A stretch of 64,000 bases of DNA, taken from NCBI GenBank assembly GCA_031259945.1, contig JAIRKU010000022.1, forward strand, positions 38,091-102,090. Direction: 5' to 3'. Source of the stretch: Mycoplasmataceae bacterium. Its GTDB lineage: Bacteria; Bacillota_I; Bacilli_A; Mycoplasmatales; Mycoplasmoidaceae. The notes below the pieces were generated by a model that was given only the letters and a program-made list of their open reading frames with translations, was not told where the DNA came from and did not search any database. The position numbers and the translations under genes were made by a program. This document shows positions 30,463 to 41,816 of the stretch, one piece after another; position 1 is the stretch's first letter; every line of letters begins with the position of its first letter.

Positions 30463-31881
30463 ATGAAAAATCGTAATGAAAAAAATGTCGATTGAAATAA
30501 ACAGATTATTGATACTATCAATGCTTTAACGCTTATCGCTGATGAGCATAATATTCCGCGTGATACGGCAGCCGATGCATTAAAAGATGCCATTATTAGA
30601 GCATACACTAAAGAATATCCAGAAACAGAACTAGAAGTATTAATTGATTTAGACAATAAACGTTTGGCCATAAATAAGTTATTTAAAGTTGTAGAGACTA
30701 AAGATGAAATTAATGATTATGCTGAAATCACCGAAGAATATGCTAAAAAACATGACTCTAATTTAAAAATAGGTGATTTCTACAAAGAAGCTGTTCATCT
30801 AAGTGAATTATCTAAATTATCATTAGGTTTACATCTATCACAAATGTTTAAACACAATGTTACTAGTCAATCTAATAAACAAGTTTATAGTCAATGAAAG
30901 CCACGTATTGGTGAGGTAGTATATGCCGAAGTGGAAAAGGTTGATAATAAAAGTGGTGTAGCTACTGTTAATCTTGAAAATACATTTGGTTTTGTAGGAA
31001 GACAAGAGACTATCCCAGGTGAAATTTTAATCCCTGGACAAAAATATAATTTTTTTGTTAAAGATGTTAAAGAACAAACTAAAGGATGACCTATTATTCT
31101 TTCTCGAGCTGATGCTGGTTTAGTTAGATATTTATTAACATTAAATATCCCTGAAATTCAAGAAAAAATTATTGAGATTAAAGATATTGCTCGTATTGCG
31201 GGATTTAAGACTAAGCTATCGGTTATATCTCATCAAGTAAGCGTAGAACCTGCTGGTACCATTATTGGACCACGAGGCGCGAGAATCAAAACTATTCAAG
31301 AACAAATTCATGGTGAACATATTGAAGTTATTGAATATACAGAAGATTTAAAACGTTATATTGTCAATGTCTGTGCGCCTGCTGAGATTGTTGGTTTTGC
31401 TATTAAAGAGCCAGCTACACCAGAAGAACGTCGAGAAATTACTTTAGTTGCTCGTAGTGATAAATTAGCGCTACTAATAGGCAGACGCGGTAGTAATGTA
31501 CGCTTGATTTCTGAAATGTTAAAATCCAATATTGAAATCAATTCAGTAGAAGAAGCTCATGAAGCTAATCTTCAATACCAACGCGTTGATACACAATCAT
31601 TTCGCCAGCAACCATTTAATCGTGCTTATCGAAAATACCACAATGGATCTGATGTATTAAATCAATATAATCGTTCTTATAATAAACGTAATAAATCTGG
31701 TAATTCTGTTAGCAATGTAGCCATTACTAATAATTCTGAGGTAATTAAAAAAACTAAGGATTCTGTTTTACAAGATTTTAAAGATTTAAATAGAGATGAT
31801 TTATTAAAAGAATTGGATGCAACTAAAAGCATTCCTGATAACATCGATAATGATGATAATGAAGAAGGTTTTCAAGAATAA
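30463..31881 (+). CDS. nusA: Transcription factor NusA
   Basis: 472 residues. An N-terminal RNA polymerase-binding domain (about 1-125) is followed by S1 (about 150-215, PRIGEVVYAEVEKVD), KH1 (VEPAGTIIGPRGARIKTI) and KH2 (ALLIGRRGSNVRLISEML, about 327-350). The last ~110 residues are low complexity (Asn, Tyr, Asp rich). Two TGA codons are read as Trp. NusA controls pausing and termination. infB follows after 47 bp, the usual order. The rimP and ylxR genes that often flank it are absent here. Confidence 0.95.
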
Positions 31882-31928
31882 TACAATCTTTTCATCATAA
31901 ATAATAAGTTAGTAGGAGGTAAACGCAT

Positions 31929-33749
31929 ATGAAAATTAATAAAAAAAATGATAGTAGACAAAACTTGGATTTAAAATCACAATTTAAAAAAGTTAATACT
32001 GGTGTTAAAAATGGTGTGTTTATTTTTAGTTCTCCTCTTTCTGTGGAACAGTTTGCTACTAAGATTGATAAATCTGCGAGTGAAATATTAAAATATTTCT
32101 TTTTAAAAGGCAAAATGTTAACACTAAACACTATGCTAACCGAAGAAGAAATTGGCGAATTATGCTTGGAATATAATTTTGATTTTGAAAAACGTGTTGA
32201 AATAGACGAAACTAATGTTTTAAGTAATATTGAAGTTAAAGATGATCCTGCAAGTTTAAAACCTCGCCCACCTGTAGTTACAATTATGGGACATGTTGAT
32301 CATGGTAAAACTACATTATTAGATTACATACGTCATGCTCATGTTGCCCATGGCGAAGCTGGGGGGATTACTCAACATATTGGGGCATATCAAATATCAT
32401 ATAAAAATGACAAAATTACATTTATTGATACACCTGGGCATGCCGCTTTTACCGAAATGCGTGCACGTGGGGCTAATATCACTGATATTGTTATTATTGT
32501 TGTAGCAGCAGACGATGGGATTAAACCACAAACTGAAGAGGCTATTGATCATGCCAAAGCTGCGAAAGTACCCATTATTGTATTCATCAATAAAATGGAT
32601 AAACCAAATGTTAATCCAGACAAAGTGATGACACAGTTAAGCGAAAAAGACTTATTAGCAGAAGAATGGGGTGGCTCAACTATTACTATTAAGGGTTCGG
32701 CTTTAAATGGAGAGGGTGTAGACAAACTATTAGAAGGCATTTTAGCTATTGCTGAAATAAACGAATATAAAGCTAACCCGAATCGTTTAGCGATGGGAAT
32801 AGTTATTGAGTCAAACATTGACAAAGGATTTGGCCCGGTAGCAACTATTTTAATTAAAAACGGTTCTCTTACTAAAGGAGACTTCATCATTGCTGGTAGT
32901 GCTTTTGGTCGAATTCGTGTTATGTTAGATGAAAATTTACATGAAGTCGGCATAGCCTATCCTTCACAGCCTATTAAGATTACAGGTTTATCAGAACCAC
33001 CGGCTGCTGGCGAGCATTTTATTGTAAGTACTAATGAAAAAGACATTAAAGAAATTGCTGAAAAAATTCGTTTACATAAATTAATCGTTAATCGTCAAGC
33101 TGATAGTTTAATTAATAATGATATTGCAGAAGGCACTAAAATTTTTAATGTCATTTTAAAAACTGACGTTCACGGTTCATTAGAAGCAATTAAAAATATG
33201 TTATCTAAAATTAATGTAACTGGTACTAAATTACAAATCATAAGGTCTGCTGTTGGCGGTATTACTGAATCGGACGTTACTTTAGCAAAAGCATCTAAAG
33301 CTATTATTATTGGTTTTAATATTAAGCCAACTAGAGCTACTAGAGATATTGCGGATAGCCAACAAGTTAAAATATTATTCTTTGATATCATTTACAAATT
33401 AAATGAAAGTATTCAGGATTTCTTGCTTGGTGAACTAAATCCAGTTTATGAAGAACAGGAAATGGGTGAAGCTGTTATTCAACAATTATGAAGCCATTCC
33501 GCTATTGGTGTCATCGCTGGTTGCTTAGTACAAAACGGTGAAATAAATCGCAACGATAATGCACGCGTCCTACGGGATGGTAAAGTAATCATTAATACTA
33601 AAATTTCTTCTATGAAACATTTAAAAGATGTAGTCAATAAAGTAACAGCAGGTATGGAATGTGGCATCACTTTAGAAAAATATAATGCTGTAAAGGTAAA
33701 CGACATAATACAAACATACCGTTTGATCGCTAAAAAAAGAGGTATGTAG
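31929..33749 (+). CDS. infB: Translation initiation factor IF-2
   Basis: 606 residues, shorter than most IF-2 because the long N-terminal domain is missing. The IF2_N-like part (about 37-85) precedes the G domain with [11 protein letters not shown] (about 120), [12 protein letters not shown] (about 165) and INKMDKPN (about 220). Domains II-IV follow (GAYQ...; [10 protein letters not shown], about 440). One TGA (33489) reads as Trp in QLWSHS. It brings fMet-tRNA to the 30S subunit. rbfA follows 1 nt after the stop, and AGGAGG precedes the ATG. Confidence 0.97.
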
Positions 33750-33750
33750 T

Positions 33751-34086
33751 ATGCCTAGTTTTAAACATCAACATAAGGAATCGGAAATATTGAATATTTT
33801 GAATCATACTATTAAGCATGAAATTTATGACGACAACCTTAAACATTGCTCGTTTACTGCCGTGAAATTATTACCTGATTATTCATTAGCTATAATATCA
33901 GTTGATACATACGATCGTAGTAAAATAGACGCCATGATTGAAAAATTAATGATTGCTAAAGGTGTTTTTCGCAATCAGTTAGCTAAAAATTTAAATATTC
34001 GTAGAATACCAAACATTAAATTTGTTAAAGATGTAACTATTGATAATTCTTTAAAAATTGATGAATTATTAGATAAAATACATTAA
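33751..34086 (+). CDS. rbfA: 30S ribosome-binding factor A
   Basis: 111 residues, basic, with the RbfA KH-like pattern (HKESEILNILNHTIKHEI; LLPDYSLAIISVDTYD; RRIPNIKFVKDVTID). It assists 16S rRNA maturation. It follows infB by 1 nt. truB, the usual next gene, is absent. Confidence 0.9.
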   Translation: MPSFKHQHKESEILNILNHTIKHEIYDDNLKHCSFTAVKLLPDYSLAIISVDTYDRSKIDAMIEKLMIAKGVFRNQLAKNLNIRRIPNIKFVKDVTIDNSLKIDELLDKIH

Positions 34087-34107
34087 TCCATATTTTAAGG
34101 TAAAAAC

Positions 34108-34881
34108 ATGAGTGATAATAAAAAAGAAATAGAAAAACAATTAGAATCTGGGCAAGATTCGGGAATTAAAATTGAATTCAAACCATCTGATGAAAAGGTT
34201 CCAGTTTTTTCTGTCAAAAAAACCCCTGAGCAAATTAACATTGAAAATAAACAAGTTGAAACATCGCCATTAGGCATTAATGCAAACCTCGGTTCGTTCG
34301 GTTCCGAACAACCAAGCATCACCCCTAGCGCAACAATATCTACATCCAAAGTTGCCACATTGGAAAAAATTGACGAAAAAGAAGTGCAAATTGTTCCTAA
34401 GCCAGATGACAAAAATGTAAAAATTGATTTTAATAAATTTGAAAATCGCAAGTCCTCCAAAAAATTAACTAAATTAGGTTTAAAATTTGACCTTTGGTTA
34501 AGGCAGCCAAGAACTTTATTGATGATTTGATTAATGGCTATTGGATTAATTTTAATTATTTGAGCTGGCAATATTTCATATTTGGTTTTCACTACTTATA
34601 TTTTAAAACATTCTAGTGATTATCCTGCTTCTACACTTTATCACGGAGTTGGCGCCGCTGCAAATGTGTTTAATTACATTGCTATATTTTTACCAACCAT
34701 TCCATTTTTTGCTTTATTAACAACCACTGTTATTGGTATTAATGGGATGTTAAGCTCAAAACTTTTTCATTATTTTTTATGATCGTTTTTAATAGCTGCA
34801 TTTGTATGCTTTTTTATTGCCACCATTTTGTCAGGGTATTATATGGATATGTCTTATTCTTTCCATACTCAGCCAAAATAA
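34108..34881 (+). CDS. Membrane protein with charged N-terminal domain, unknown
   Basis: 257 residues. The first ~130 are polar and disordered. The C-terminal half has four predicted transmembrane segments (about 138-160, 175-195, 196-220, 225-248). No recognised family. It lies between rbfA and ribF, where truB is usually found. Four TGA codons read as Trp. Confidence 0.7.
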
Positions 34882-34938
34882 AATTTTAATTTTCAAATAT
34901 TGCGATTTTCAGCGCTTATTTAAAGATAATTATTTTGT

Positions 34939-35772
34939 ATGGTGAATACTCTCTTTTTAAATAAATATGCCAAACATAATAAAGCATCCATGCCTTTAAT
35001 AATAGGCTTTTTTGATGGCCTTCATAAAGGTCATTTACAATTATTTAGAAACCTTAAAAATGGTCAATTTAATATTTTAACATTCCTTAATGTACCTAAT
35101 AAAAGCAAAAATTTTGTGTATAACGACTCTAAACGAATAGAAGAATTAAAATTATTATTACCCCACCAAATATTTTTATTAGATTTATCCAAACACAACA
35201 TGCTAGCCATGTCATTTGTTTATAAATTATTAAAAACTATTAAACCTTCTTTAATAATAATTGGATCTGACTTTCGATTTGGTAAAAATCGACACGGCGA
35301 TATAAGTCATCTGCAAAAATACTTTAATGTAAAAATCGTTCATGTTAATCCAAAATATAAAACTACCAATATTAGAAAAATGATAGTAGGGGGGGAAATA
35401 AAATTACTTAATCAAAATCTTTATAGACCTTATAAAATTTTGGGAACAGTTATTCATGGTAAACACTTAGGAAGAAAAATGAATTATCCTACTGCAAATA
35501 TTTTGCTTGATAAAAATAATTCTTTGCCTAAACCAGGTTCTTACTCTGCTTATACTTTTGTTGGCAACCAAAAATATAAATCCGCAGTTTTTATAAGAGG
35601 TAATATATTGGAGTCTCATATATTTAACTTTAATAAAAATATTTATGGTAAACGAATTTCTATACAACTTATACAATATAAGGATTGCATTACCACAGTA
35701 AATAGTAATATGGATAAATTAAAAAAAATAATTTCACAAAAAATAGAAACAATTAAAGAGTCTTTTTATTAG
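34939..35772 (+). CDS. ribF: Bifunctional riboflavin kinase/FMN adenylyltransferase
   Basis: 277 residues. The N-terminal FAD synthetase part has LIIGFFDGLHKGHLQLF (about residue 20) with the nucleotidyl-transferase HxGH-like site, and IIGSDFRFGKNRHGD (about 112). The C-terminal kinase has GTVIHGKHLGRKMNYPTANI (about 170). It makes FMN and FAD. A run of seven G (35389-35395) lies within the coding sequence. It overlaps the convergent HIT gene by 20 bp. Confidence 0.94.
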   Translation: MVNTLFLNKYAKHNKASMPLIIGFFDGLHKGHLQLFRNLKNGQFNILTFLNVPNKSKNFVYNDSKRIEELKLLLPHQIFLLDLSKHNMLAMSFVYKLLKTIKPSLIIIGSDFRFGKNRHGDISHLQKYFNVKIVHVNPKYKTTNIRKMIVGGEIKLLNQNLYRPYKILGTVIHGKHLGRKMNYPTANILLDKNNSLPKPGSYSAYTFVGNQKYKSAVFIRGNILESHIFNFNKNIYGKRISIQLIQYKDCITTVNSNMDKLKKIISQKIETIKESFY

Positions 35773-36181
35773 ATAGATTAGCTTCTTTTAATTCATTATA
35801 AATTTTATCTATATTTCCCAAATATTTATTTCCAATTCCAATTTTAAATCCTTCGTCTTTGCCGTATTTAGGAATTACATGAATGTGAAAATGCATTATT
35901 TCTTGTCCGGCAATATTTCCTTCATTGGATAAATAATTAATACCTCAAGGTTTTAAAAATGAATCTTGAATGTTTTTAGAAACAATTTTTGTTAAATTAA
36001 TAACATCAGCTAAATATTCATCACTGCACTGGCTTAAGTTCATAAAATGTTTTTTAGGGATTATGATTGTGTGGCCATCACTTACGGGATTCACATCCAA
36101 AAAAGCAATAGCACCTTTATTTTCGGCAATTATTTTGGCCGGGATTTCTTTATTAACTATTTTACAAAAAATACATTCCAT
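35753..36181 (-). CDS. HIT-family nucleotide hydrolase
   Basis: 142 residues. It starts CIFCKIVNKEIPAKIIAEN (a metal-binding CxxC) and has the histidine triad HFHIHVIPKYG (about residue 108). HIT proteins hydrolyse phosphoramidates such as AMP-lysine. One TGA (35945) reads as Trp. The stop overlaps the end of ribF. Confidence 0.93.
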
Positions 36182-36251
36182 AATTACTTGAATTATAAGA
36201 TGCTTACAATATATTTCATATAATCTAAGAGTTACTTTTAAGGAGTGAGAA

Positions 36252-36452
36252 ATGACACGTACACAAATTGCAGGAATTTTGACAATGATATTTGGTTTTT
36301 GACTTTTTCTTATTCCAATCTATGTTGGATATAAAATTTATAAAAACGAAACAGTTTTCGGTACAAGCCCAGAAACATCTAAATTAATTAAATTAATATT
36401 TGCACTTCTATCATTTATTATTCCAGGTATTTTGTTATTACTTAACGACTAA
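36252..36452 (+). CDS. Small two-helix membrane protein
   Basis: 66 residues with two hydrophobic helices (about 6-28 and 45-63) and a short polar loop (YKIYKNETVFGTSPETSKL). AAGGAG stands 6 nt before the ATG and a TATAAT (36219-36224) 28 nt upstream. One TGA reads as Trp. Function unknown. Confidence 0.75.
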
Positions 36453-36515
36453 TACTGTCAAATTGGGTTTAACCAATAATTAAGGAAGTGTGGGTTGCTC
36501 TATTAGATTAAAAAA

Positions 36516-36541
36516 AACAATCAAGCACTACCTTGATTGTT
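36516..36541 (-). terminator. tuf terminator
   Basis: CAATCAA and TTGATTG form a stem with a run of T on the minus strand after it. It ends the tuf transcript and may also stop the small membrane gene from the other side. Confidence 0.75.
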
Positions 36542-36572
36542 AGTTTTGTTATTTAGATTAAGGTTAGGCTTA

Positions 36573-37757
36573 TTAAGCAATAATTTCTATTACGTTACCA
36601 GCGCCGACAGTTCGCCCACCTTCACGCACAGAGAATTTAGAACCTTTTTCAATGGCAACAGGAGCGATTAACTCTACAGTTAATTCGGCGTTATCACCAG
36701 GCATAACCATTTCTACACCCTCTTTTAAGGTAATTGAACCAGTTACATCAGTTGTTCTAAAGTAAAATTGTGGACGATAGCCGTTGATGAATGGAGTATG
36801 ACGTCCGCCTTCTTCTTTTTTAAGCGCATAAATTTGACACTTAAATTTTTTGTAAGGTTTAATTGAACCTGGTTTAGCTAATACTTGTCCTCTTTGCACA
36901 TCAGTCTTTTCTATACCACGAAGAAGAATCCCAGCATTATCTCCAGCCATTGCTTCATCAAGTTGTTTACGGAACATTTCAATTCCAGTAATAACTGATT
37001 TTTTAGTAGGAGTAATTCCAACAATTTCTACTTCCTCATTTAATATAGCTTTACCTCGTTCTACTCTTCCAGTTACTACGGTACCACGACCTGTAATGGT
37101 GAAGATGTCTTCAATTGGTAGCAAGAATGGTTTATCTACTTCACGAGTTGGTGTTGGGATGTAATCATCAACTGCATTCATTAATTCTTGGAGTTTAGAT
37201 TCTCATTCAGCTTTACCTTGTAATCCTAATAAAGCGGATCCTCGAATAACTGGAGTATTATTACCATCAAATTGGTAAGATGTTAATAGATCACGAATTT
37301 CCATTTCAACTAATTCTTGGATTTCTGGATCATTAACTACATCACACTTATTAATAAAAACTACAATACGAGGTACACCTACTTGTCGTGCCAACAAAAT
37401 GTGTTCACGAGTTTGTGGCATTGCACCGTCTCCTGCAGCAACAACTAAAATTGCTCCATCCATTTGTGCCGCACCAGTAATCATGTTTTTTACATAGTCA
37501 GCATGTCCTGGGCAATCTACGTGTGCGTAGTGTCTTTTGGATGTTTCATATTCTACGTGTGCTGTATTAATAGTAATACCTCGAGCTTTTTCCTCAGGAG
37601 CACTATCAATTGACGCATAGTCTCTTGCTTGTGCTAAACCCTTCTTTGCTAGATATGTACATATAGCTGCGGTTAAAGTGGTTTTACCATGGTCAATGTG
37701 TCCAATGGTACCTATATTAACATGCGGCTTACTTCGATCAAATTTTGCTTTTGCCAT
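36573..37757 (-). CDS. tuf: Elongation factor Tu
   Basis: 394 residues, a normal EF-Tu. [20 protein letters not shown] is the family start; the G motifs are [22 protein letters not shown] and NKCD. Later motifs include [14 protein letters not shown] and YFRTTDVTG. The ATG at 37757 follows GAAAGGAAAA; an upstream in-frame start at 37781 is not needed. One TGA (near 37201) reads as Trp in EWES. TATAAT lies on the minus strand at 37792-37797. It brings aminoacyl-tRNA to the ribosome. Confidence 0.98.
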
Positions 37758-37791
37758 AATATTATTTTCCTTTCGTGTCAAAAGTGTATAG

Positions 37792-37797
37792 ATTATA
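37792..37797 (-). promoter_or_regulatory. -10 box of tuf
   Basis: TATAAT on the minus strand, about 35 nt before the tuf ATG. A plus-strand TATAAT for the next gene lies at 37829-37834. Confidence 0.6.
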
Positions 37798-37857
37798 ATA
37801 AATTAATATGAAAATTTTGCTAATCAGCTATAATAATAGAAAATTTTAGGAGGCATT

Positions 37858-38259
37858 ATGCCATTTATTTCAAATAAAGAACGTGTAAAAGTACAAAAAT
37901 CATTATATAAAGGGTACGGCTTCAAGAAATGAATATTATTTACTACATTGTTGCTATCGATAGCTTGTATTACTTATATATTGTTAGTAATCTTAGGGGA
38001 ACTACATATTATTAAAATTGATAGTTTTAAATTTGTTGAACTGACAGATGACGCTTATTGACAACTAACTACATACGGAATTATTGCTATTACTTTAGTA
38101 AGCATAACTTTGTTTGGTACGCTTCTTTCCATTATTTTAATATTCACAATGGCAAGCCCCTACAAAATTACTGGTAAAGTATCAAAGCTTACATCTAGTG
38201 CGGTGCCTGGCAAAAAAAATGCTAAATCAGCGTCAAGAACTATTAAAGATAGATATTAA
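37858..38259 (+). CDS. Two-helix membrane protein, unknown
   Basis: 133 residues with two hydrophobic segments (about 26-48 and 75-100) and a basic tail. TAGGAGG precedes the ATG by 5 nt. Two TGA codons read as Trp. It is divergent to tuf. No recognised family. Confidence 0.75.
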
Positions 38260-38272
38260 GTAAAATTAATTT

Positions 38273-38314
38273 AAAAAGCACCAAATGATGAAAAAAAACA
38301 TTTTGGTGCTTTTT
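38273..38314. terminator. Bidirectional terminator
   Basis: AAAAAGCACCAAATG and CATTTTGGTGCTTTTT form a long stem with A and T runs on both sides. It lies between the convergent membrane-protein gene and the helicase gene. Confidence 0.85.
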
Positions 38315-41300
38315 AAATTATTTGTTGCCTAATCATATTTGTTATGGTGCGCCTATCTATCGCTAGTTCTAATAAATTTAATCGATAAGTGTGATAGCCA
38401 CGGTCTTCATAATATTTTTGGCGGTCAATACTGGAAATTCAATTAATTTTATTTTTACTATAGCATTCATTATCATAATTGTCATCAATTAATACACATA
38501 ATGAAATACTTGGATTATTAGTTTTGCTAATTGCTAGGTCCATAGTATGGCTACCAATTTTTTTGTATTTTTCAATAATTAATGAATTATCTAAGGATAG
38601 TTCGCTAGCTAATTTATCAAGCATAACGTTTGCATCGTTGGAAGGAATTGTTGCAGATTTATTGGTAATAATTTGTGTATTACTATTAATGTTTTCCACA
38701 TAGCTAATAAATTTTTTGAATATTAATGTGTTTTCGTTTTTATCATTAGTAATATCACTAGACATGAATGATTTTATAATAATCATTTTTTCTTTTGCTC
38801 GGCTGATCATAACATTAATACGATTTTTACCACCAGTTTGATTAATCGGTCCAAAATTTTGCAAAAATTTACCCCCCTTATCTTTACCAAATGTACAAGA
38901 AATAATTACTAAATCGCCTTCATCACCTTGAACATTTTCTAAACTTCTAATTTTTAGACTAAGTTGCTCTAAATGTTCTCTAAGTTGTGGTTGATTTAAA
39001 GCAAGTCGCTGAACATAATCTGCTTGTTTAATGTTAAAAGTAACAACAATAATATTTTTATATAAGTTAATTGAATTTAACAAAATTTGGATAACTCTAT
39101 TGGCTTCTGCAATATTTATACCGTTTTCACGGTCATAGTTATTACCAATCTCATCAAATAGCTCTATGGACTTTTTAAATTTACCATTTTTAGTAATGCA
39201 AATTAATTCATCATTATAAAAATAATGACTTGAAAACTTAATAAGTTGTTCATTAACAGAACGATAATGATGATCTAACGTGAAACTCATCCAATTAGAA
39301 GATTTTGCCTTATCGAGTAATGAATCAACGTTATCAAAATGTCCGTCATAACTTTCGTCTAGTGATGTCGCTCTCGCAAAAAATGATGTCGGTTTTAACT
39401 GTTTATCATCGCCTGAAACAATTGAAAAACGACATCGGTATATTAAAGGTATGCCTCGTTCAATACGCATCTGACTAGCTTCATCAAAAATACCATAATC
39501 AAATTCATTTTCATTCAAAGGAATAATGGATGATGCAGCTTCAGGAGAAAGGATTCAAATAGGAAAAACGTTTCGCAATATTAGATAATATTCTTTAATT
39601 ATTTTATTAACATTAGGTCGTTTAGATAAATTAGCTATCCTTACTAATTCTGTCCATTTGATTTCATCTTGATGATTAGCTAAAAGTTTTTCCTTCAAAT
39701 TGTTAATATAGAAATCACGGATAATTTCATCAGTATGTTGAGCGTGGATTTTATGATAATCTCAATATTTATTTATTAAATGTTGTGACGTATTAGCATT
39801 TTTAATTAAATCTATCAACTTTTGTAAATCTGTGTTGGATAATCAATCATATAAAGAGATATATTCAGATATCATTTTATTTTCATTAAAAAAAGCAAAT
39901 ATTTTTTTGAAGTTAACTAGGTACGTAAGTTTATTGTCAATAATTTTATGAAACGTTTCTAAAAATGCATGAACATTAATATTTTGGATACTCTTATTAC
40001 GTAATTTAAACATGGATTTTTTTTCTAAAATTTCATCCTCTAACACAAACTTACTAATTACAAATGTTTGATCATCATCAGAAACATTTACAAACACATC
40101 TAAAAATGCTTTGACACGCTCATAGTTATAGGCATTATTATGAATTTGTTTTGTACCAAAAATTGTGACATAAAATTTATTAATTTCATAGATTAATTTA
40201 GTGCTTTCTATAAAGTCATTTATATTAATTTTATCTAATGCTAATTTATTAAAAATAAATTTAATAACATCTATATTACGTTGGTAAAAAATCAAATCCA
40301 GACGATCATATGCAGATAAAATATCATAAATTGTTTTTTTGTTAATATCTATATAAATAACTAGTGAACCCATTAATTTTTGATAATCTAATAAATTTAT
40401 GTAATCTTGGTTTTGTAAATCAAAATCAATTTTATTTGATGCCAAGATCAAATGATTTAGCCTTAAAATCTTTTTATAAAAAATGTCACTATTGTGTTCA
40501 TCAAATGCTGACATTGAAAGATCACTTATTGATAATAAACGATTATCTAGAACGTCTAATGCAGCTTTTTTTTCAGAGATTACAACAATATTTTTATTAT
40601 TTAATAGTAAATTAGCAATTAAATTAGCAACGACCTCCGATTTGCCCGTACCGGGTGGGCCATATATTAATGTATTTTTATTTTGTGAATTAACAATAGC
40701 TAATTTTTGTGTTAAATTTAACGGATTATTTATTTCATAAATTTGATCTTGTTCAAAAACAAGATGATTTAAATCTTTGTGAAAAATGGTGTCATATATA
40801 GGAAATTTGTAACCGCGGGACAAAATCTCATCATAATCTCTCAGCATTTTAGCTCCACTAGGATTAATTAGAGAAGCAAAAAAAGTTTTACTAATTTTTA
40901 TTCCGGTATTCTTTCTAAAAGAATCGACATTTACTTTCGTAATTTGCGAATAATTATTATCAATTAAAACATTGGGCAATATATTTGTAAAGTAATTAAA
41001 ATATTGATTTGCATTAAATATATCTTGATTAATTGATTCGTTAATTAAAGTTGTTTTCTCTAATTGTTCATCTAGTGAAAATTCCAATATGCCATTAGCA
41101 AATTGTTGATCATTTAATTTGTGCAAAATAATATCACCATTGCCATCCCTGATTACTTCAATTTCAATATTAATTAATGGAGCACGAATAAATAAACCTT
41201 CGTGATTAGCATTTGTTACTACACCTTCAAGCAAACCATATGACATGTGTAGTGTTCATATGGATGTGTCATAGTACTCTAGTTTGGCCTTTAGTGAGTA

Positions 41301-41651
41301 TTCCAACAATTCATCAATTAGCTCCAACTTATAATTGACGACATCTTTAATTAATTTTGTTTTATCTTCAATACTCTTAGATTTGTTAAAATGCAGTGAT
41401 ACTAAAGCTGCGGATAGTTCTTCGCTATCTTTTGCATTATTGATAACTGTAGTGACTTTATTCACAAGCTCATTTTTATTTACTTTTAATTGAGTAATGG
41501 CTGTGCTCTCAATAAAATCTATTAATTCTAGTTCGTTAAATAATTGAGATAAATCAATAAAATGGTTGTTTAAAAATAGTTCAGATGTATTTTTACCACT
41601 ATCCAATAAATTTTTACGTTTTTCTAATAAAACTGTCTGATCCATTTGCAT
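38313..41651 (-). CDS. SF1 DNA/RNA helicase, MG140/MPN153-like
   Basis: 1112 residues. An N-terminal region of about 130 residues is followed by a domain with Walker A GPPGTGKSEV near residue 330, IVVISEKKAALDVL, Walker B FDEASQMRIERGI (about residue 715), SGDDKQLKPTSF (motif III) and VNVMISRAKEKMIII-type motif VI, seen as INVMISRAKEKMI. This is the Upf1/Dna2-like SF1 pattern. The end (KIGSHTMDLAISKTNN, YYEDRGYHTYRLNLLEL) looks like the Vsr/MTES_1575-type nuclease-fold domain found in related helicases. Several TGA codons read as Trp, including those that would otherwise break the frame at 39843 and 41256. Length and layout match M. genitalium MG140. The DNA or RNA substrate is unknown. No Shine-Dalgarno is seen before the ATG. 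Confidence 0.88.
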
Positions 41652-41705
41652 TTAATAATATGTTAGTAATTATAGATTTAGAGTTTTTATTTATAAACAA
41701 ACAAA

Positions 41706-41816
41706 TTACTTTTGTTTTTCAACACAACAACGGCAACTAACAGAACTGGGATTATCGTCAGCTTGTTCAATAAATTTTTTAATGGACTTAGAAGTAATTT
41801 TTTTATTTCTTGTCAT
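41706..41816 (-). CDS. Small Cys-rich ORF after secA
   Basis: 36 residues in a different frame from secA, starting at ATG 41816 within the last codons of secA (14-nt overlap) and ending TAA 41706-41708. It is basic and ends in SSVSCRCCVEKQK. The three closely spaced Cys could bind a metal, like the zinc-binding SecA tail, but no CxCx(8)CH pattern is present. It may be a translation-coupled small protein or chance. Confidence 0.35.
   Translation of the reverse strand: MTRNKKITSKSIKKFIEQADDNPSSVSCRCCVEKQK

Noticed and set aside
35389..35395. Run of seven G in ribF
   Set aside because: In frame and within a conserved-looking part (VGGEI); seven is short for a switch, and ribF is likely essential.
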